A DNA stretch of 64,000 nt from Molossus alvarezi (taxonomy: Eukaryota > Chordata > Mammalia > Chiroptera > Molossidae), in the NCBI GenBank assembly GCA_037176705.1, contig CM073885.1, positions 165,034,290-165,098,289 of the forward strand, written 5' to 3'. Positions within the stretch are counted from its first letter, which is position 1. Each line of letters starts with the position of its first letter. The notes under the pieces were generated by a model, which did not search any database, was not told where the DNA came from, and saw only the letters and a program-made list of their open reading frames with translations. This document shows positions 23,733 to 36,060 of the stretch, one piece after another. Both the position numbers and the translations under genes were made by a program.

Positions 23733-24638
23733 GAGTGAAATGAGATGTTGAGGAGAAGAATGAACAAGGACATTGTAAAGATAAGGAAGTCCAGTACCAC
23801 ATTTTAATTCAACTGCTATTCTGCTTTCTGCAGTAATCACTGCCCAGTGCCTAAAATATTTAATCAAAGTCTACTACACAAAAGACTCTCAAGTCTGTGG
23901 CATTTTGGAAAAATAAATAAAAGGGGTCTAAATGTCAACTTTCTCTTAATAAGAGGTAGAGAGAAAGGAAATAGCTGTAAGAAGCAAGATACAGATGGCT
24001 TGAAATTTTAACAGTGGCCATAAACGGACATCGGGGTGACCACCTCCCCTCTCTCCTCCTTTCTCCACACAAGAATTCCTCAAAATATTATGGGGGATGA
24101 TAAGTCACTGGTGGTCTAAAGTTGTTTGTGTAGCAACTGAGTGGGCTGAGCTGTGTGTGCAAAGGGAGGAAATGGAGAGTGTGACACCTTCACTCTCCTT
24201 TCAATAGCTAGCTCTCATGGGTCCGAGGGAGGAGTCACTGGGGTAATATGAGCTGCCTGGCATGTGGCACGTTCTCCATGAATGCCACTTACCCTTTGGG
24301 GAATTCCGTGGCTTTCTTTCTTTGTTTCTTCCTCAGGTCTTTGGAAAGTAAGGATATCACCAATTATTCAGGAATTTATTGGATCCATTAATGTACTAGG
24401 TTAAGTTAGGGAGCACAAGGTATCCATCCAGTCTAGCTCAGGAAGGGCAGTGATTTTCTTTAAAAAAAAATTGTGTTTTTCCCCAAACACCGTCCCTATA
24501 ACACCTGTCCCATTCCACAACACCGCTTCATAAACACCCAGAAAGTGGAGCCTAAAGGGATGTGGACATCCATGCTCGGTTCACCCCACATTGTTCATGT
24601 TCTTTCAGTTGCTCAGCTTTCACTGACAGGGTCCAGTA
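23733..24638. other. Intron, unassigned
   Basis: No gene or clear repeat is recognised here. Confidence 0.4.
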
Positions 24639-24781
24639 CATTTCATGTTTTGTTTTTTTTAATCTTCGGTGAGGACATTTTTTCATTTTTTGTTCAGATA
24701 GAGTGGGGAGGGAGAGAGAGAGAAACATCGATGTAAAAGGGACACATCAAGTGGCTGCCACCCGCATGATTTCATATTTTT
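24639..24781 (-). repeat. 5'-truncated Ves-like SINE with duplication
   Basis: Bases about 24652-24768 are the tail half of a minus-strand long-tail SINE (plus: AATCTTCGGTGAGGACATTT to GGCTGCCACCCGCATG); the tRNA head is missing. ATTTCATGTTTT (24640-24651) matches ATTTCATATTTT (24769-24780) with one difference, so the copy was truncated at insertion. Confidence 0.8.
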
Positions 24782-25189
24782 CATCTGACCAAGACCCAGT
24801 GGAGAGCATGCTGCTCTTAGATTCAAGACACCTGGAAAGCGTAGGCATCTTATGGTCAGAACACTTGGGCGCACTCTGTTCTTAGAGTCAGGACACCTGG
24901 ATGAAGTCCTGAATCCACTAGGGTGTTTGCTTTTGCCAATGCACTTCAGAAGCTTGTGGTTATCAGTTATATCATCTTAAAACCAGGGGTAGATAATTCT
25001 TCCTCCCTACCGCATCATTTTAAAGATCAAGTAAGACAATGCACTAAAAGTTTTGTGGAAATTATATATTATGAATATGACAGTAAATTTCTTCTATCTC
25101 ACGATAGGAATCTTCATACGTACATTTTCGGCTAGAATTTGGCAACAATAGTAAATATAAAAGCTAGCACTTGCATTTCTTGGTGCCTA

Positions 25190-25835
25190 CACTAGGGAAA
25201 CTCTGGCATGATTGCATTCAGAAATATGTACAAGGGTCTTCATTGTTATAAGGGCTGCAATAGAAAAATACTGGGAGCAATTTCAAAAAAATTGGGAGTG
25301 CATAGCTACTGTTAATATGCATTGCGTACATGAGTGAATGGGGACACGACTCATGGTATATTTGTAAAATGAAATATTGTATGATGTCAAAAAGAATGCA
25401 TTAGATCTGAATGCATTACAGTCCCAAAAAAATATTAAAAAGGGACTGTTGAGCCCTGGCCGGTTTTGCTCAGCGGTTAGAACATCAGCCGGTGGACCAA
25501 TGAGTCTCGGGTTCAATTCCGGTCAAGGGCACATACCTCGGTTGCGGTTTGTCCCCAGCCCTGGTTGGGGTCATGCAGGAGGCAACCAGTCGATGTGTCT
25601 CTTTCATGTTGATGTTTCTCTCTCTCTCTCTCCCCCTCCCTCTCCCTCTATCTGAAAATAAATAGAAAAATATCCTCAGGCAAGGATTAAAAAAAAAAAA
25701 AGAATGTTGAATGAAAAGAGCAAATGGAATGGTATGTATTGTGTGGTATTATTTATATAAAGCTTTAAAACATGCAAAAATAATAATGTATACTGTATTT
25801 GGATGTACACATATAATAAAAAAAAAAGTATAAAA
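25190..25835 (+). repeat. Old LINE-1 (L1ME-like) 5' part, split by SINE
   Basis: Decayed plus-strand L1 3' region, starting GGGAAACTCTGGCATGATTG, is interrupted by the SINE at 25453-25704 and continues to about 25835. It seems to resume at about 26905-27195, after a second L1. Confidence 0.6.
25453..25704 (+). repeat. Bat Ves-like SINE, long-tail type
   Basis: A full-length copy runs from GCCCTGGCCGGTTTTGCTCA to tail TATCCTCAGGCAAGGATT plus A13. The duplication is not clear because the site is A-rich. Confidence 0.9.
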
Positions 25836-26904
25836 ATAGCCATGGGCAAAAAGACACCTACTAAATAAGAGAAGATATTTGCAAATAATATATCTGATAA
25901 AAGGTGAATATCCAAAATGTATAAAAAACACATACAACTCAACATCAAAAAATAAACATTCTGATTTAAAAAAGGCAGAGAACCTGAACAGACATTTCTC
26001 CAAAGAGGACATACAGATGGCCAACAGACATATGTAAAGATGCTCAACATTACTAATCAACAAATAAATGTAAGTCAACACTACAGTGAGAAACCTCATA
26101 CCTGTCAGATCGTCTGTTATCAAAAAGTCAATAAATAACAAGCATCAGCAAGGATATGGAGAAAAAGGAACCCTCAGGTACTATTAGTAAGAGTGTAAAA
26201 AAGTATAGCCACTACAGAAAACAGTATGGAGGTGCCTCAAGAAAATAAATATAAATTTACTATATGATCCAGCATTTCTACTTCTGGGTATTTATCCAAA
26301 AACAAAAACAAAACAAAGCAAAACAAAAAAACACTAATTTGAATAAATTTATGCACCCCTATGCTCATTGCAGCATTATTTACAATCGACAAGGTATGGA
26401 AACAATCTAGGTGTTCATTGATAGATGGATAAAGAAGTGTGTGTGTGTGTGTGTGTGTGTATTAGAATATCACTGATCAATAAAAAAGAATGAAATTTTA
26501 CCATTTGTGACAACATGGATGGACCTAGAAGATATTATGCTAAGTAAAATAAGTCAAAGCAAGACAAATACTGGATTATTTCACTTAAATTTGGAATCTG
26601 TAAAACAAACAAAACGCATACAGAGAACAAACTGATGGTAGCCAGAGGGAAGGAGGGCAAAGGAATGGGTACAAAAAAGGAAAGGGGAAATAAGAGGTGT
26701 AGCCTTCAGTTATAAAACAAATAAGTCGTGAAGATGTAATACATAGCACAGGGAATATGGTCAATAATATAATAACTTTGTATGGTGATAGATGCTTACC
26801 AGACTTATTATGGTGAGCATATCACAAGGTATAAAATGTAGAATAACTATGTTTTATACCTGAAGCTAACATAATATTGTATGTCAACTATATTTTAACA
26901 AATA
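25836..26904 (+). repeat. LINE-1 fragment inside an older LINE-1
   Basis: Plus-strand L1 ORF2 end (CTGAACAGACATTTCTCCAA at 25985; GATCCAGCATTTCTACTTCT at 26266) and 3' UTR. A (GT)12 run lies at 26437-26460. Minus-strand open frames across it are antisense shadows. Confidence 0.8.
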
Positions 26905-27640
26905 ATATAGCCATGAGAATCATAAACCCAAATTCTCTTAAGTGGTTTCCTCTGGGATGGGGGGCAGGGAATGATATCAGTGAGGGCGACACATGGGACC
27001 TCACTGTCCTTTATAGCAATTTATTTATTTTGGAGGGAAGAAAGGACTGGAAGAAAATATGATAAAATATTAATATCTGGCAAGTCTGGACAGTGGGATG
27101 TTTTTGTTCATTATATACTTTATATGCATCATGTAGGCTGTGCTTTACTGTATACTTAAAATATTTCATAATAGTTTTCAATAAAGAAAAAATAATTTAT
27201 ATGAAGGAAATGATAGGAAATGTAGAATAAGATTGACATTTAAATATGCTCTTCATAGCATTTTTATAATAAGAAGAGAAAGCCTAAATATTATCTGAGT
27301 GGAAAATAATAAACTAATGGCTAACTGAACTCTGGTATGTCCATATAATTGATTATATAGCCAAAGATAACAGCTTTAAGAAGAAATGTATCAAATAATG
27401 TTAAGTGAAAAAGCAGGATACAAAATGATGTGCACTATTGCCGCAACTATCCATGTTTATGTGTGTTGAAGTGTGCAGGTGTGTGTTTGTGTGTATATGT
27501 TTGTGAAGGAAATAAAGCCAAACTTATAATAGTTTGTCTGTGTATTACAATATTATAGATGGCATTAATTTTGTATTCTTCTTTTCTGTATTTTAAAAAT
27601 GTAGTATGGGGAGCGGTAAACCTTTAAAATAACATATATA
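26905..27640 (+). repeat. Old LINE-1 (L1ME-like) 3' part
   Basis: Plus-strand L1 3' UTR-like sequence continues the element cut at 25835 (about 26905-27195). A further decayed L1 3' piece follows to about 27600, with a TGTG-rich stretch at 27455-27505. Confidence 0.5.
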
Positions 27641-27759
27641 TTTAAAATGGTGAAGTGTTCAGCTAATCTGACATGTAAACGATCACATACAGAGACATGA
27701 CAATATGCTGTTCACACAACAGTACTGCAGTATCTACGCAGGTGGATATTAATGCCACT

Positions 27760-28320
27760 TAATCTGCCTTTTGCTGCCTTCAGGAATATATTGTCAAATG
27801 GATATGCTTCTGTTTTAGGATCTCCAAGATATTTGTTAGTTGGCCATATCTACAATTGTAATAGACCTCTCTCCAAGCTCCAGGCTCATATATCCAGTGC
27901 CATCCCAGACCTCATGGCTTGTATGGTCTCATGATCCTTGAAAGTGAACATGTCAAATTGAAGTCATCTCCTCCTACTAATTCCTCCTTTACCTTCTTTT
28001 CTTGCTTCAGAGAATGCTAGAAGCATGGACCCAGTTGCTAAGACATTTTAGATCTCTTCCTTATCTCCCCCCAATTGAACGGATTCCATGTTCTGTCCAT
28101 TCTCTCTCTGATGTATCTCTTGGGCGCCTTCCTGCCACCTCCCCCGCAGGGCCTCCTCTTGGTGTGGGACCGTATCACGTCTTGTCTAAGTCACCACAGC
28201 AGCCTGAATTCTCCCTGCCTAAATGTGTGCCCCCTTCAATTCAGTCTCCAGATGACAGCCACTGTGCAGTGTGTTCTTTTGAAAAAATGTAAAATGTGAT
28301 GTAAAAGCTGAGCATCCCAA
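27760..28320 (+). repeat. L2 fragment
   Basis: The plus strand contains L2 ORF-end motifs: CTCCAAGCTCCAGGCTCATA followed by TATCCAGTGCC at about 27872-27902, and GTGAACATGTCAAATTGAAG. Strongly decayed; the 3' boundary is uncertain. Confidence 0.55.
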
Positions 28321-28328
28321 TACTTTAC

Positions 28329-28601
28329 AAATTGCACTACAGCCTGGCTGGTATAGCTCCGTGGATTGAGCACCATCCCATGCACCAAGAGGTCACCAGT
28401 TCAATATTCCCAGTGCGGGCACATGCACAGGTTGTTGGCTCACCCCCCCCCACTAGGGGGCGTGCAGGAGGCAGCCGATGGATGTCCTCTCACTGGTGCT
28501 TCTGTCTCTCTCCCAGACCCTTCCTGTCTCTCTCTAAAAAAAAAAAAAAAAAAAAAAAAATCAATAAAAATATTTTTTAAAAAATAAAAAATTGCACTAC
28601 A
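28329..28601 (+). repeat. Bat Ves-like SINE, short-tail type, with perfect duplication
   Basis: The copy spans 28342-28588, head GCCTGGCTGGTATAGCTCCG, with an A-run of about 26 and ATCAATAAAAAT tail. AAATTGCACTACA flanks it at 28329-28341 and 28589-28601, 13 of 13. Its CT-rich middle is shorter than in the other copies. Confidence 0.93.
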
Positions 28602-29431
28602 TCAAGACAAGCAATCACTGATGCTCTGCGGAGAACTGAAGAGCAAGTGACTGATGGGGTGCACAGCTCTTTGGCCAGCTGCTCCTCCCCTGTGATCAAG
28701 ACCCTGGCTGACCGAGTGACTCACAATCACCATACTGAAGCCGTGGCTACTTACTGCCCAAAGCACATGACTGAGGGAGGGAAACGAACATTAGCTTCCT
28801 CGGTAATGTTTGCATTTTCACTTCTAGAAACTGGAATAGATTCCCTCAGACTGCTGGGGAGTAGGTAGGAGAGGGATATTTCTCCTGAACCTCCTATCTG
28901 CTTGTTTCACTTTCATCTTGCTCTTGGAGAAAATGAAGCCACTACAGGTGTGGTTTAAAATGATTACCAACTAAAAAGATTACAAAATAAAAAGAAACTA
29001 TTTTAATTCAAAAGCAAAACACAGCATATTTTACAATCCCCAAAGCAAGGAGGTGCTTCAGTGCTGAGCTCTGCAAGCAAACACACTCTAAATGTATGGA
29101 ACGTGCTTGCTTCATGTTTCTTCTTATCTCATCTGTGGACCTTCTGGAAGGCAGCAAAATAACACACTAATGACGTGATATCATTTACTGAGATGATATT
29201 GAAGAATGTGTGAATAAAATTATAATATATATTTTAGGATTTAAGAAAGTACTTGAAAATAAAACAAAACAGATCTATTTAAAGACGCATGATGATAGTT
29301 AGCAATGGACTGAGGGTTATGAACCCAGTTCTGTAGTTCTGTGTGCCTAAGGTTCACAATTTTTAAAAAGATAAGTGAAGATCCCTAACATAGTTTGAAT
29401 AGTAATAGAAACAGGAGTAGTCGTAACAGAA
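28602..29431. other. Intron, unassigned
   Basis: Nothing recognisable is seen here. Confidence 0.4.
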
Positions 29432-29662
29432 ATATTAGGAGTAGCAGCTAACACTTATCTGTACCAGACGCTGTAATAAATGCTTTACATATATTTTAAA
29501 AAATTCAATCCTTCTTCCAATTTTATTTTTCCGTTGGTAAGATCGAGGCTCAGAAACACATAATGCACTTGCTCACAGTCATACACTTAGTAGAGCAGAG
29601 CAAGTATCCATCTGATCCCATCCATCTGACATCTGATCAGTTATCACTATACTAACTGAAAA
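29432..29662 (-). repeat. MIR SINE
   Basis: Minus-strand MIR: plus reads GCTAACACTTATCTGTACCA, TAATAAATGCTTTACATATA, then a decayed core with CACAGTCATACACTTAGTAG. Confidence 0.7.
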
Positions 29663-32600
29663 GACAAAATCAAGTATCATTCATTGAGAATAGAATATTG
29701 AAAGACGGTGAGTCTATGAAGCTAAGTGAGATGCCTGTGATCTCCTAGAAAGACAATTATGGTAGCTCGGGGAGTAGAATGGAAGTCTCCTCTCACGTAT
29801 CCAGGCCTACAACACAGCATCCTTAGTGGATTTTAGAAATTCTTACTTGGGGCCCCATGGATTTGAGTGGTTGGCACCTGTCATGCATTCCATCCCACTA
29901 AACATGCATGGGATTCCCAGCAGGGCTAATTTAGCAGACTGTTAACAAAGGGCGCAGTGTTTGGGACCGATAAATAAACCTAAATTTATATCCCTGATTC
30001 CTCGACTCAGTTCTATTCTTGAATTCAGATATAAACCCACTCCTGTCCTTTTCCAACCACACTAACTGTGCGGTCCAGCACGGCCTCTGTTCTCACCCTG
30101 CCCCAGGGCAATTGGGCTTCCAACTTGGTCTTTACTCTTTACTTCCTTTTTAACTCCTTGCAACACATGTCTACTGCTTTAGATGGCCTTAAAGCTTATC
30201 AGGGTAAAAAAAATGTAGTGAAGAATAAGATAGTTAGGGTACAGAAGAGATCATTTCCATGAGATTGCAGAGTCAATTTTGAGGATGACAATCCATGAAA
30301 TACGCTCACACATTACCTACGGTAGTGTAGCTGCTGCTGAATTCCCATTTTGGAGTGAGAACTGCGCTAAGATAGAGGAAATATCAAGTGATAGGGAGGG
30401 GAATCGCTCAGGAAATTATCCAAGCTCTTCGAGTCATAAATATGAGGACAGAAAGGAAAATATTAGTCATTCTAGCAGCTTTTCTTTGGGGCAGAGAGGA
30501 GGAAGCATCGGTTTCTTCAGTCAGGAGTACTTTCCAGCGACGCGGCCCTGAAATTAATACCAAGTGAAATGTATAGTCACACATCTCATGGGCATTGTCA
30601 CTCTTATTCTTTGTTCTGCATTATCACACTCAATCTGCAAATTTTACAGGAGACTATAAAGTCGAATAATTTGCATTTGTTCCAAGTAGTGACTCCAGTG
30701 TTAATATAAAAAGAAATCCAAGAAGCTCATTTTATTCACAAAGAAACAAGCACTTAAGGAGATCCCGAGCTGACATGTAAACAAAACAAAACGAGGCCTG
30801 TGTCCACAGATTCAGAACTGGCTTCAATTCCATTATTCTTCACTTTGGGGATGTGAAGCATTGGCACAGCTCTGGGTGACTAATTTGGCACTGGAGCGCA
30901 AAGTGGCTGAGAAGGTTAGCAAAAGTAAGCTACAAATTAACGTTTTAAAGAGATCACCCCCAAGTATCGAATGGAAACCAAATTTGGGAAGAGTGGAGAG
31001 AGAGAAGAAATGAGAAGGGGAAGTAGACTGATTTCTGTCTTGGATTTATTTGTAAAACAATAAATGCTAAGGAAGACTTGTTTCCATCATCTCTTTGAAG
31101 CCCTGAGTTCTATTATTCCTGTGTCTCTTTGCTCTGTTTTGGAAATGAGCAGTGTTTTCAAAGGAAACACATCATGGGTAGTGTCTTAAAAAAATAAAAC
31201 AAAATGTGGAAACTGCAGTGTGTGTTTGCCCTGTTCCACCCTGCGCCTCATTGTCAAATCATGTTCATAACAACAGACACTGCAGCTATGGGGCGGGGGC
31301 TGGGCATCTGGTTTCCTCCAGTTCTAACCAGACACTTTGCTTTCTTTCTCCTAGATCTGTCCAAAAAGCTTCAGAAAAGAACTCGGCTACTCATCATGTG
31401 CCCTTTCTTTGAGGCTCAGTGAGTCCTAGTGTGTGTTTTATCCCAATGAGCTCCCGGCGCTGGACTGCGGTCTGCTTGCTTTTATCTGTGTCGTACTGAT
31501 TCTCACAAGGCAGACATTCCATCGTGCTGAGCAAAGAGGATGCTGAAATCAGAGGTCGGGGGCTCGGGGCCACTGGCGCTGCTGAGCGGCCCTCGCTGCC
31601 CGCCCTCACGGAACTCCAGCAGCATTTCCCAGGGCGCAGTAAGACCTTGCAGGGCTACGTGAATCTCAGGCTCTGGAGAAAGACCCTAATTAAGCAATTA
31701 AACTCTCAGTCGCAGGTCACTTTAAAACTCAGCCGTCCTGAAGGGAACGATAATGGAGCCATTTTTGTGTTGACCACACAGGGTCACGCCCAGCTGATGG
31801 GTCCCACTGCCGCCTTAACCAGAACTACTCACAATGTGTGTCATTCAGGAGCCCCGAGGTTAATGAAACTGGCCGCTGTAAAGCGATGGAGCAAACATAT
31901 TACCAAATTAGTTGAAATTTGAGGGCAAGTTGAGCTTTTCATCAGCACTCCATGATGCCATTGCCGTTTCAAGACAAGTCAGAAAATTCTTTTTCTCTCT
32001 TTTTTCATTACAGCAGCAAGTAATTCTAGAAAACGCACTTCTGCGATGTTATCCAAGTTCTCAAGTGGCTCAGAATAGTGAGATTGTCTATCAATAACTG
32101 TGCTGGGTAATGAACACCACACAGCACGTTCCCAAATGTGTCATCTGCAATTTTCCACTGATCATTGCAGGACATGCAGCAAATATTCCTTTATTCCTTT
32201 ATTCAGCCATGCATCTATTAGGAATTCATGCATCAAACAGACTGGTGCCTCTGAAATACAAAGACTGCTGCTATGGGTTACCTGAGACAGGATGGAGGTT
32301 GTGCATCACTGTTCCATTTAAAGTTTCTCATTCATTTTTCCACTTGCGGAATTTTGCCTTTAGTCCCATGAAACCAAGAGCGATGGTTTGGGGCTGCCTG
32401 TGGGGTTACCCTGCCTCCACTTGGGACCCTTGGGGACCAGGCCAATTACAGGAAGAGCTCTCGTCTGCATAGCAAGTAGAATGTGGAATGACCCTCATAA
32501 CGGATGCCTGGTGGACACATGCCCCAGCGGCTGAGCAGAAGTTTAGTGCATGTGAGTCTGACTGTAGCTTCTGGAATGAACCCACTGTGGACACTGCCTG

Positions 32601-34080
32601 GTCCTTAGTGTCTGTTCCTTCAGCTCCCGCCTTGTTCCCCTCTTTCTACACATCAACACAACACCAAACAGGATCCTCTTCCCTAGTCTCTCTCTTTCTG
32701 CTTGGGTTCCCCAGACACTCGGTTTTATAAATGGGCAATTTAAAATCCCCCGGCCATGAGGAGAGGGAGTGGTGGGCCTAGAAACTAGTGTCTAGCAGTG
32801 CTCAATGCTTAGTTGACCAAAGATAGATGGGTGAATGGAATGCAGACCTCCCTGCTGCAAAGCAGAGACACTGTCCACTTCATGTTCGAATCCTAACGCT
32901 TCCTCCTATTGGGTGTATCTGAAAGAGAACTCACAGTGGTTCCAAAGTAAGCCTAATTTTATTTTCTCTCCCTATTTTCCCAGCTCTCCTTTATTCTGCC
33001 ATTTAGTTTTCTGCACATAGGCTATGATTTTTATATTTTACCAAAATACCTATTCTTACTTTAGGCTCGCTTGCATTTTAGTGCCGATCCTGCTATTAAT
33101 TTCTACCTGGTATTGATGCTGACCCATCTGGACACCAGTTCTCTGATTTTTTAAACAAGAAGAGAACAGCAAATTATCTCTGTTCTCTCATTTTCCAGCC
33201 TTCACATTCTATGCATCTATGTGTTTATGGCTGTTAACCATAATGACTGTTAAAATTAATATTTTCACTTCTGATAATCTAAATTATTATGGGAGTTAAA
33301 AAAAAATGATGGCTGGTCTCGGCCAAGTACAATTTACCTCAATATTAAATAGTACACTTGAGGTCTATTAAAAATTCCATGAACACTAACATTATCTGGT
33401 TACATCATTGGCAGCATTCTCTTTGCTAATGACTCTGTATAAGCCACCGGACCGTGGAATTAATTTGCATGTCTTCAGAATGAATGATTGGCTTTGTATG
33501 AACTGAAATTGCAGAGATGTTTTGTACGATATTGGACTTTAAGGTACGTTTCACATCCAGTGTCCATCTAGCTATAAAGGATAGTGGCTGGGCCTCAATG
33601 CCTGCCTTCATGAATCCCTGGACAGCTAACTCTAACCTGGAGCCAGCCTCCAGCCTCGCCAGGACACTGCCTGCCTGGTTCCAAACCTCTGCTCACCTCC
33701 CATCTCCATAACTGGGTCCACTTGGCCACCATGCACAGCAGAGCTTTACCCCCATTTACCTGAACAGCCTTTTTTCATATTTCTTTATCCTTTCACAGGG
33801 TGATTAATAAATTGTAAAAACAAAAATCATTTCATTTGTATATGATTTATGCAATTTCAATAAAAATAAATGTGCAAGTCAAAACAAATCTTATGGTCAG
33901 GTGTGTGTTCCAATTTCTCCTTCTGGAAGTATGAAATTAATAGGGCCAATCTGCCTCCTCTCTAGGTCTCTGCCCTGATAACATCCTCTATCAGTTACTT
34001 CATTTACCTCTTATAATCACCTACTCTTTTCCACCAGCATCTTGCTCTGTCGACATGCTTAAGCTTCTCCATCATTAAAA
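29663..34080. other. 4.4 kb of repeat-poor intron
   Basis: This is the longest stretch in the window with no repeat I recognise. It holds only short open frames (the longest, 31524-31922 plus, 132 codons) without domain features. It may contain conserved non-coding elements, which cannot be judged from one sequence. Confidence 0.4.

Positions 34081-34128
<48 letters not shown>
34081..34128. repeat. (TA)n microsatellite
   Basis: About 22 TA units in a nearly perfect run. Confidence 0.95.
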
Positions 34129-34149
34129 CCCATTGATCTTGCTTTCCCT

Positions 34150-35235
34150 CTAAATAATCCACTTCCATAATTCTGGGAAACAGCTAAGAAGCCCCTGCTC
34201 CTGGTCTCAAGTCTTCCACCACTATGCACACCATCCCGGGCCTTACAAGGGCATCACAGGCCAAATCCAGTGGCTTTGTTTCAGTCTATGCTACCACTCT
34301 CTCCTGGTTCTCCACTCACCTCTCCGAGGCCTCTTCCTCAGTCTCCTTTGCCTCTGTTCCTTCCTCTGCCTCTAAAGTAGTGCGTTTCCCAAAGAGTGTG
34401 CGCGCCCCTTTTGTCTTTATACAATACTCCTATACGTGATCACACCAACTTCTGTAGTGTTCACAACCATCCCAATGTCCAGAAATCATCCTCAAATGGA
34501 TATGTCTCACTCACGACCCATCCTGAATTCCTGTGTTGAACTCTATAAGGAACATGCTGTAGACCATTAAATTCAAGTTTCCAAACTCAGTAGTCGACCT
34601 TTTTACTCAATTAATGGCATCATCATTCACCTATTCTTCAAGAAAACAAACTTAACTTCTATCTCTGTCATGCAGCCCACCCTCCACCATGTATTTAGCC
34701 TCTGAGTTTTGGTGACTGTACCATTCTAAGAGTTTTTCAATATGGCCTTTCTTTCCATCCCTAGGGCCACTGCCCAAGGTTTCTCAATAGTTTCCCAAAC
34801 AGTTATTATACCATCTTTCTCTCTCCTGGCTAATCGTGTTGTAACAACTGCCTATTATCATTGTAGTGTATGGTTTTGAGTATATTACTCCTCTATTTTA
34901 CAGAAAACTTTCATAAACCCCATACTCTCTATGGGATTATTTCCAATTCTTCACAGAGCATAAAAGAGTTTGTCTAATTTGTATGTCTTCTGTAGACCCT
35001 TGGTCTCCATATGCTCTCCAACACATAGTTACACTCCAGGGACAACATGCTATTCTCCTGTTCCTAAATGTCTGTGCCCATTCATACTCTGGGCACAATT
35101 TCCCTCCTTCTTTCCCCAAAGCTTCTTCTCCTGGCCTCAGCATCACATTTCTACCAGTGAAATTCTGCCACTTAAAGGTCATGGTCAGTGTGAAACCTTC
35201 TCTGGCTTCCAGGCCTAAATGAATCACTCTTGTTT
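34150..35235 (+). repeat. Long L2 fragment
   Basis: Decayed plus-strand L2 ORF2 end and 3' part. CTCTCCTGGTTCTCCACTCA then CCTCAGTCTCCTTTGCCTCT (34293-34355) corresponds to the L2 stretch about SWFSSYLS. CCTTCTCTGGCTTCCAGGCC near the end corresponds to the L2 C-terminal region. Small open frames within it are remnants. Confidence 0.7.
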
Positions 35236-35655
35236 TCTCCGATTATTACAATTTATTGAGTCCTGAGTACACTAAACACTAGGTGCTGTGCTATAACAAA
35301 GATTCCTAAGTAGGTTCTTCTTTTACTGAAGACCTTGAGGCCCAGGATCACAAGTGAAGAGTCCTGGCGCCTATGACCATCGCCCCTCACAGTAGCTCAT
35401 GTCATCTTCCTTATTTCAGTGCTAACTGAACGTGTCTCTGGGAGCAGTCATCATCATGATTATGGCTAGCACAAACTAAGAATTTTCTATATGACAGACA
35501 GGTCACTTACATAAATGCAAATACCCCCACAACAAATCTGTCACAGATACTCTACTATCCCCATTTTATAGTAAGTGGAATGATTAACTTTCTCCCAGCC
35601 AGAAAGTGGCAAAACCCAGACTCAGTTTTAGGTCTGCTCCACAGAGCTAGGTTTC
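35236..35655 (-). repeat. Two adjacent MIR fragments
   Basis: Minus-strand MIR-like pieces at about 35240-35390 (AATTTATTGAGTCCTGAGTA) and 35452-35652 (CTCTACTATCCCCATTTTAT). Both are decayed. Confidence 0.6.
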
Positions 35656-35825
35656 GTAACCGTGGTACTGCGGGTCTCACTCTGCTGGCATGTTCACTCT
35701 GTATATCAGTGTGGTACTCAGGTGCTTAAGGCGATAGCTTCTGAATGCGCCATCTGCTCACAGGTGGGGATACTCCAACTACTTCATACAGGACTTTCTG
35801 ATTCCAACAACTCATTTAGACTAAT

Positions 35826-36060
35826 ACTTTTTGTTTTGTTTTGTTTTGTTTTTTATCCTCACCCGAGGACATTTTTTCCATTTTTTGTTCAGATAAAGTG
35901 GAAGGGAGAGAAAGAGAAAGAGAGAGAGAGAGAGAAAAACATCGATGTGAAAGGGACACATCAAGCGGCTGCCACCTGCACGGCCCAACCCAGGTCTCTC
36001 TGTACCACAGGCCAACGCTCTAACTGCTGAGCCAAACCGGCCAGGGCACTTTTTGTTTTT
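35826..36060 (-). repeat. Bat Ves-like SINE, long-tail type, internal deletion
   Basis: Minus-strand copy at about 35851-36047. Relative to the copy at 53436-53670 it lacks about 50 bp between CGGCCCAACCC and AGGTCTCTCTG, with a short AACCC repeat at the break. ACTTTTTGTTTT flanks both sides (35826 and 36048). The T-rich left side is a TTTTG repeat. Confidence 0.85.

Noticed and set aside
25749..26141. Minus-strand frames of 124-130 codons rich in Phe, Leu and Ile as membrane proteins
   Set aside because: They are antisense readings of an A-rich plus-strand LINE-1, which gives false hydrophobic frames.
31524..31922. 132-codon plus frame as a gene
   Set aside because: No motif or splice signals and no repeat of known coding origin; the length is within what chance allows in 64 kb.
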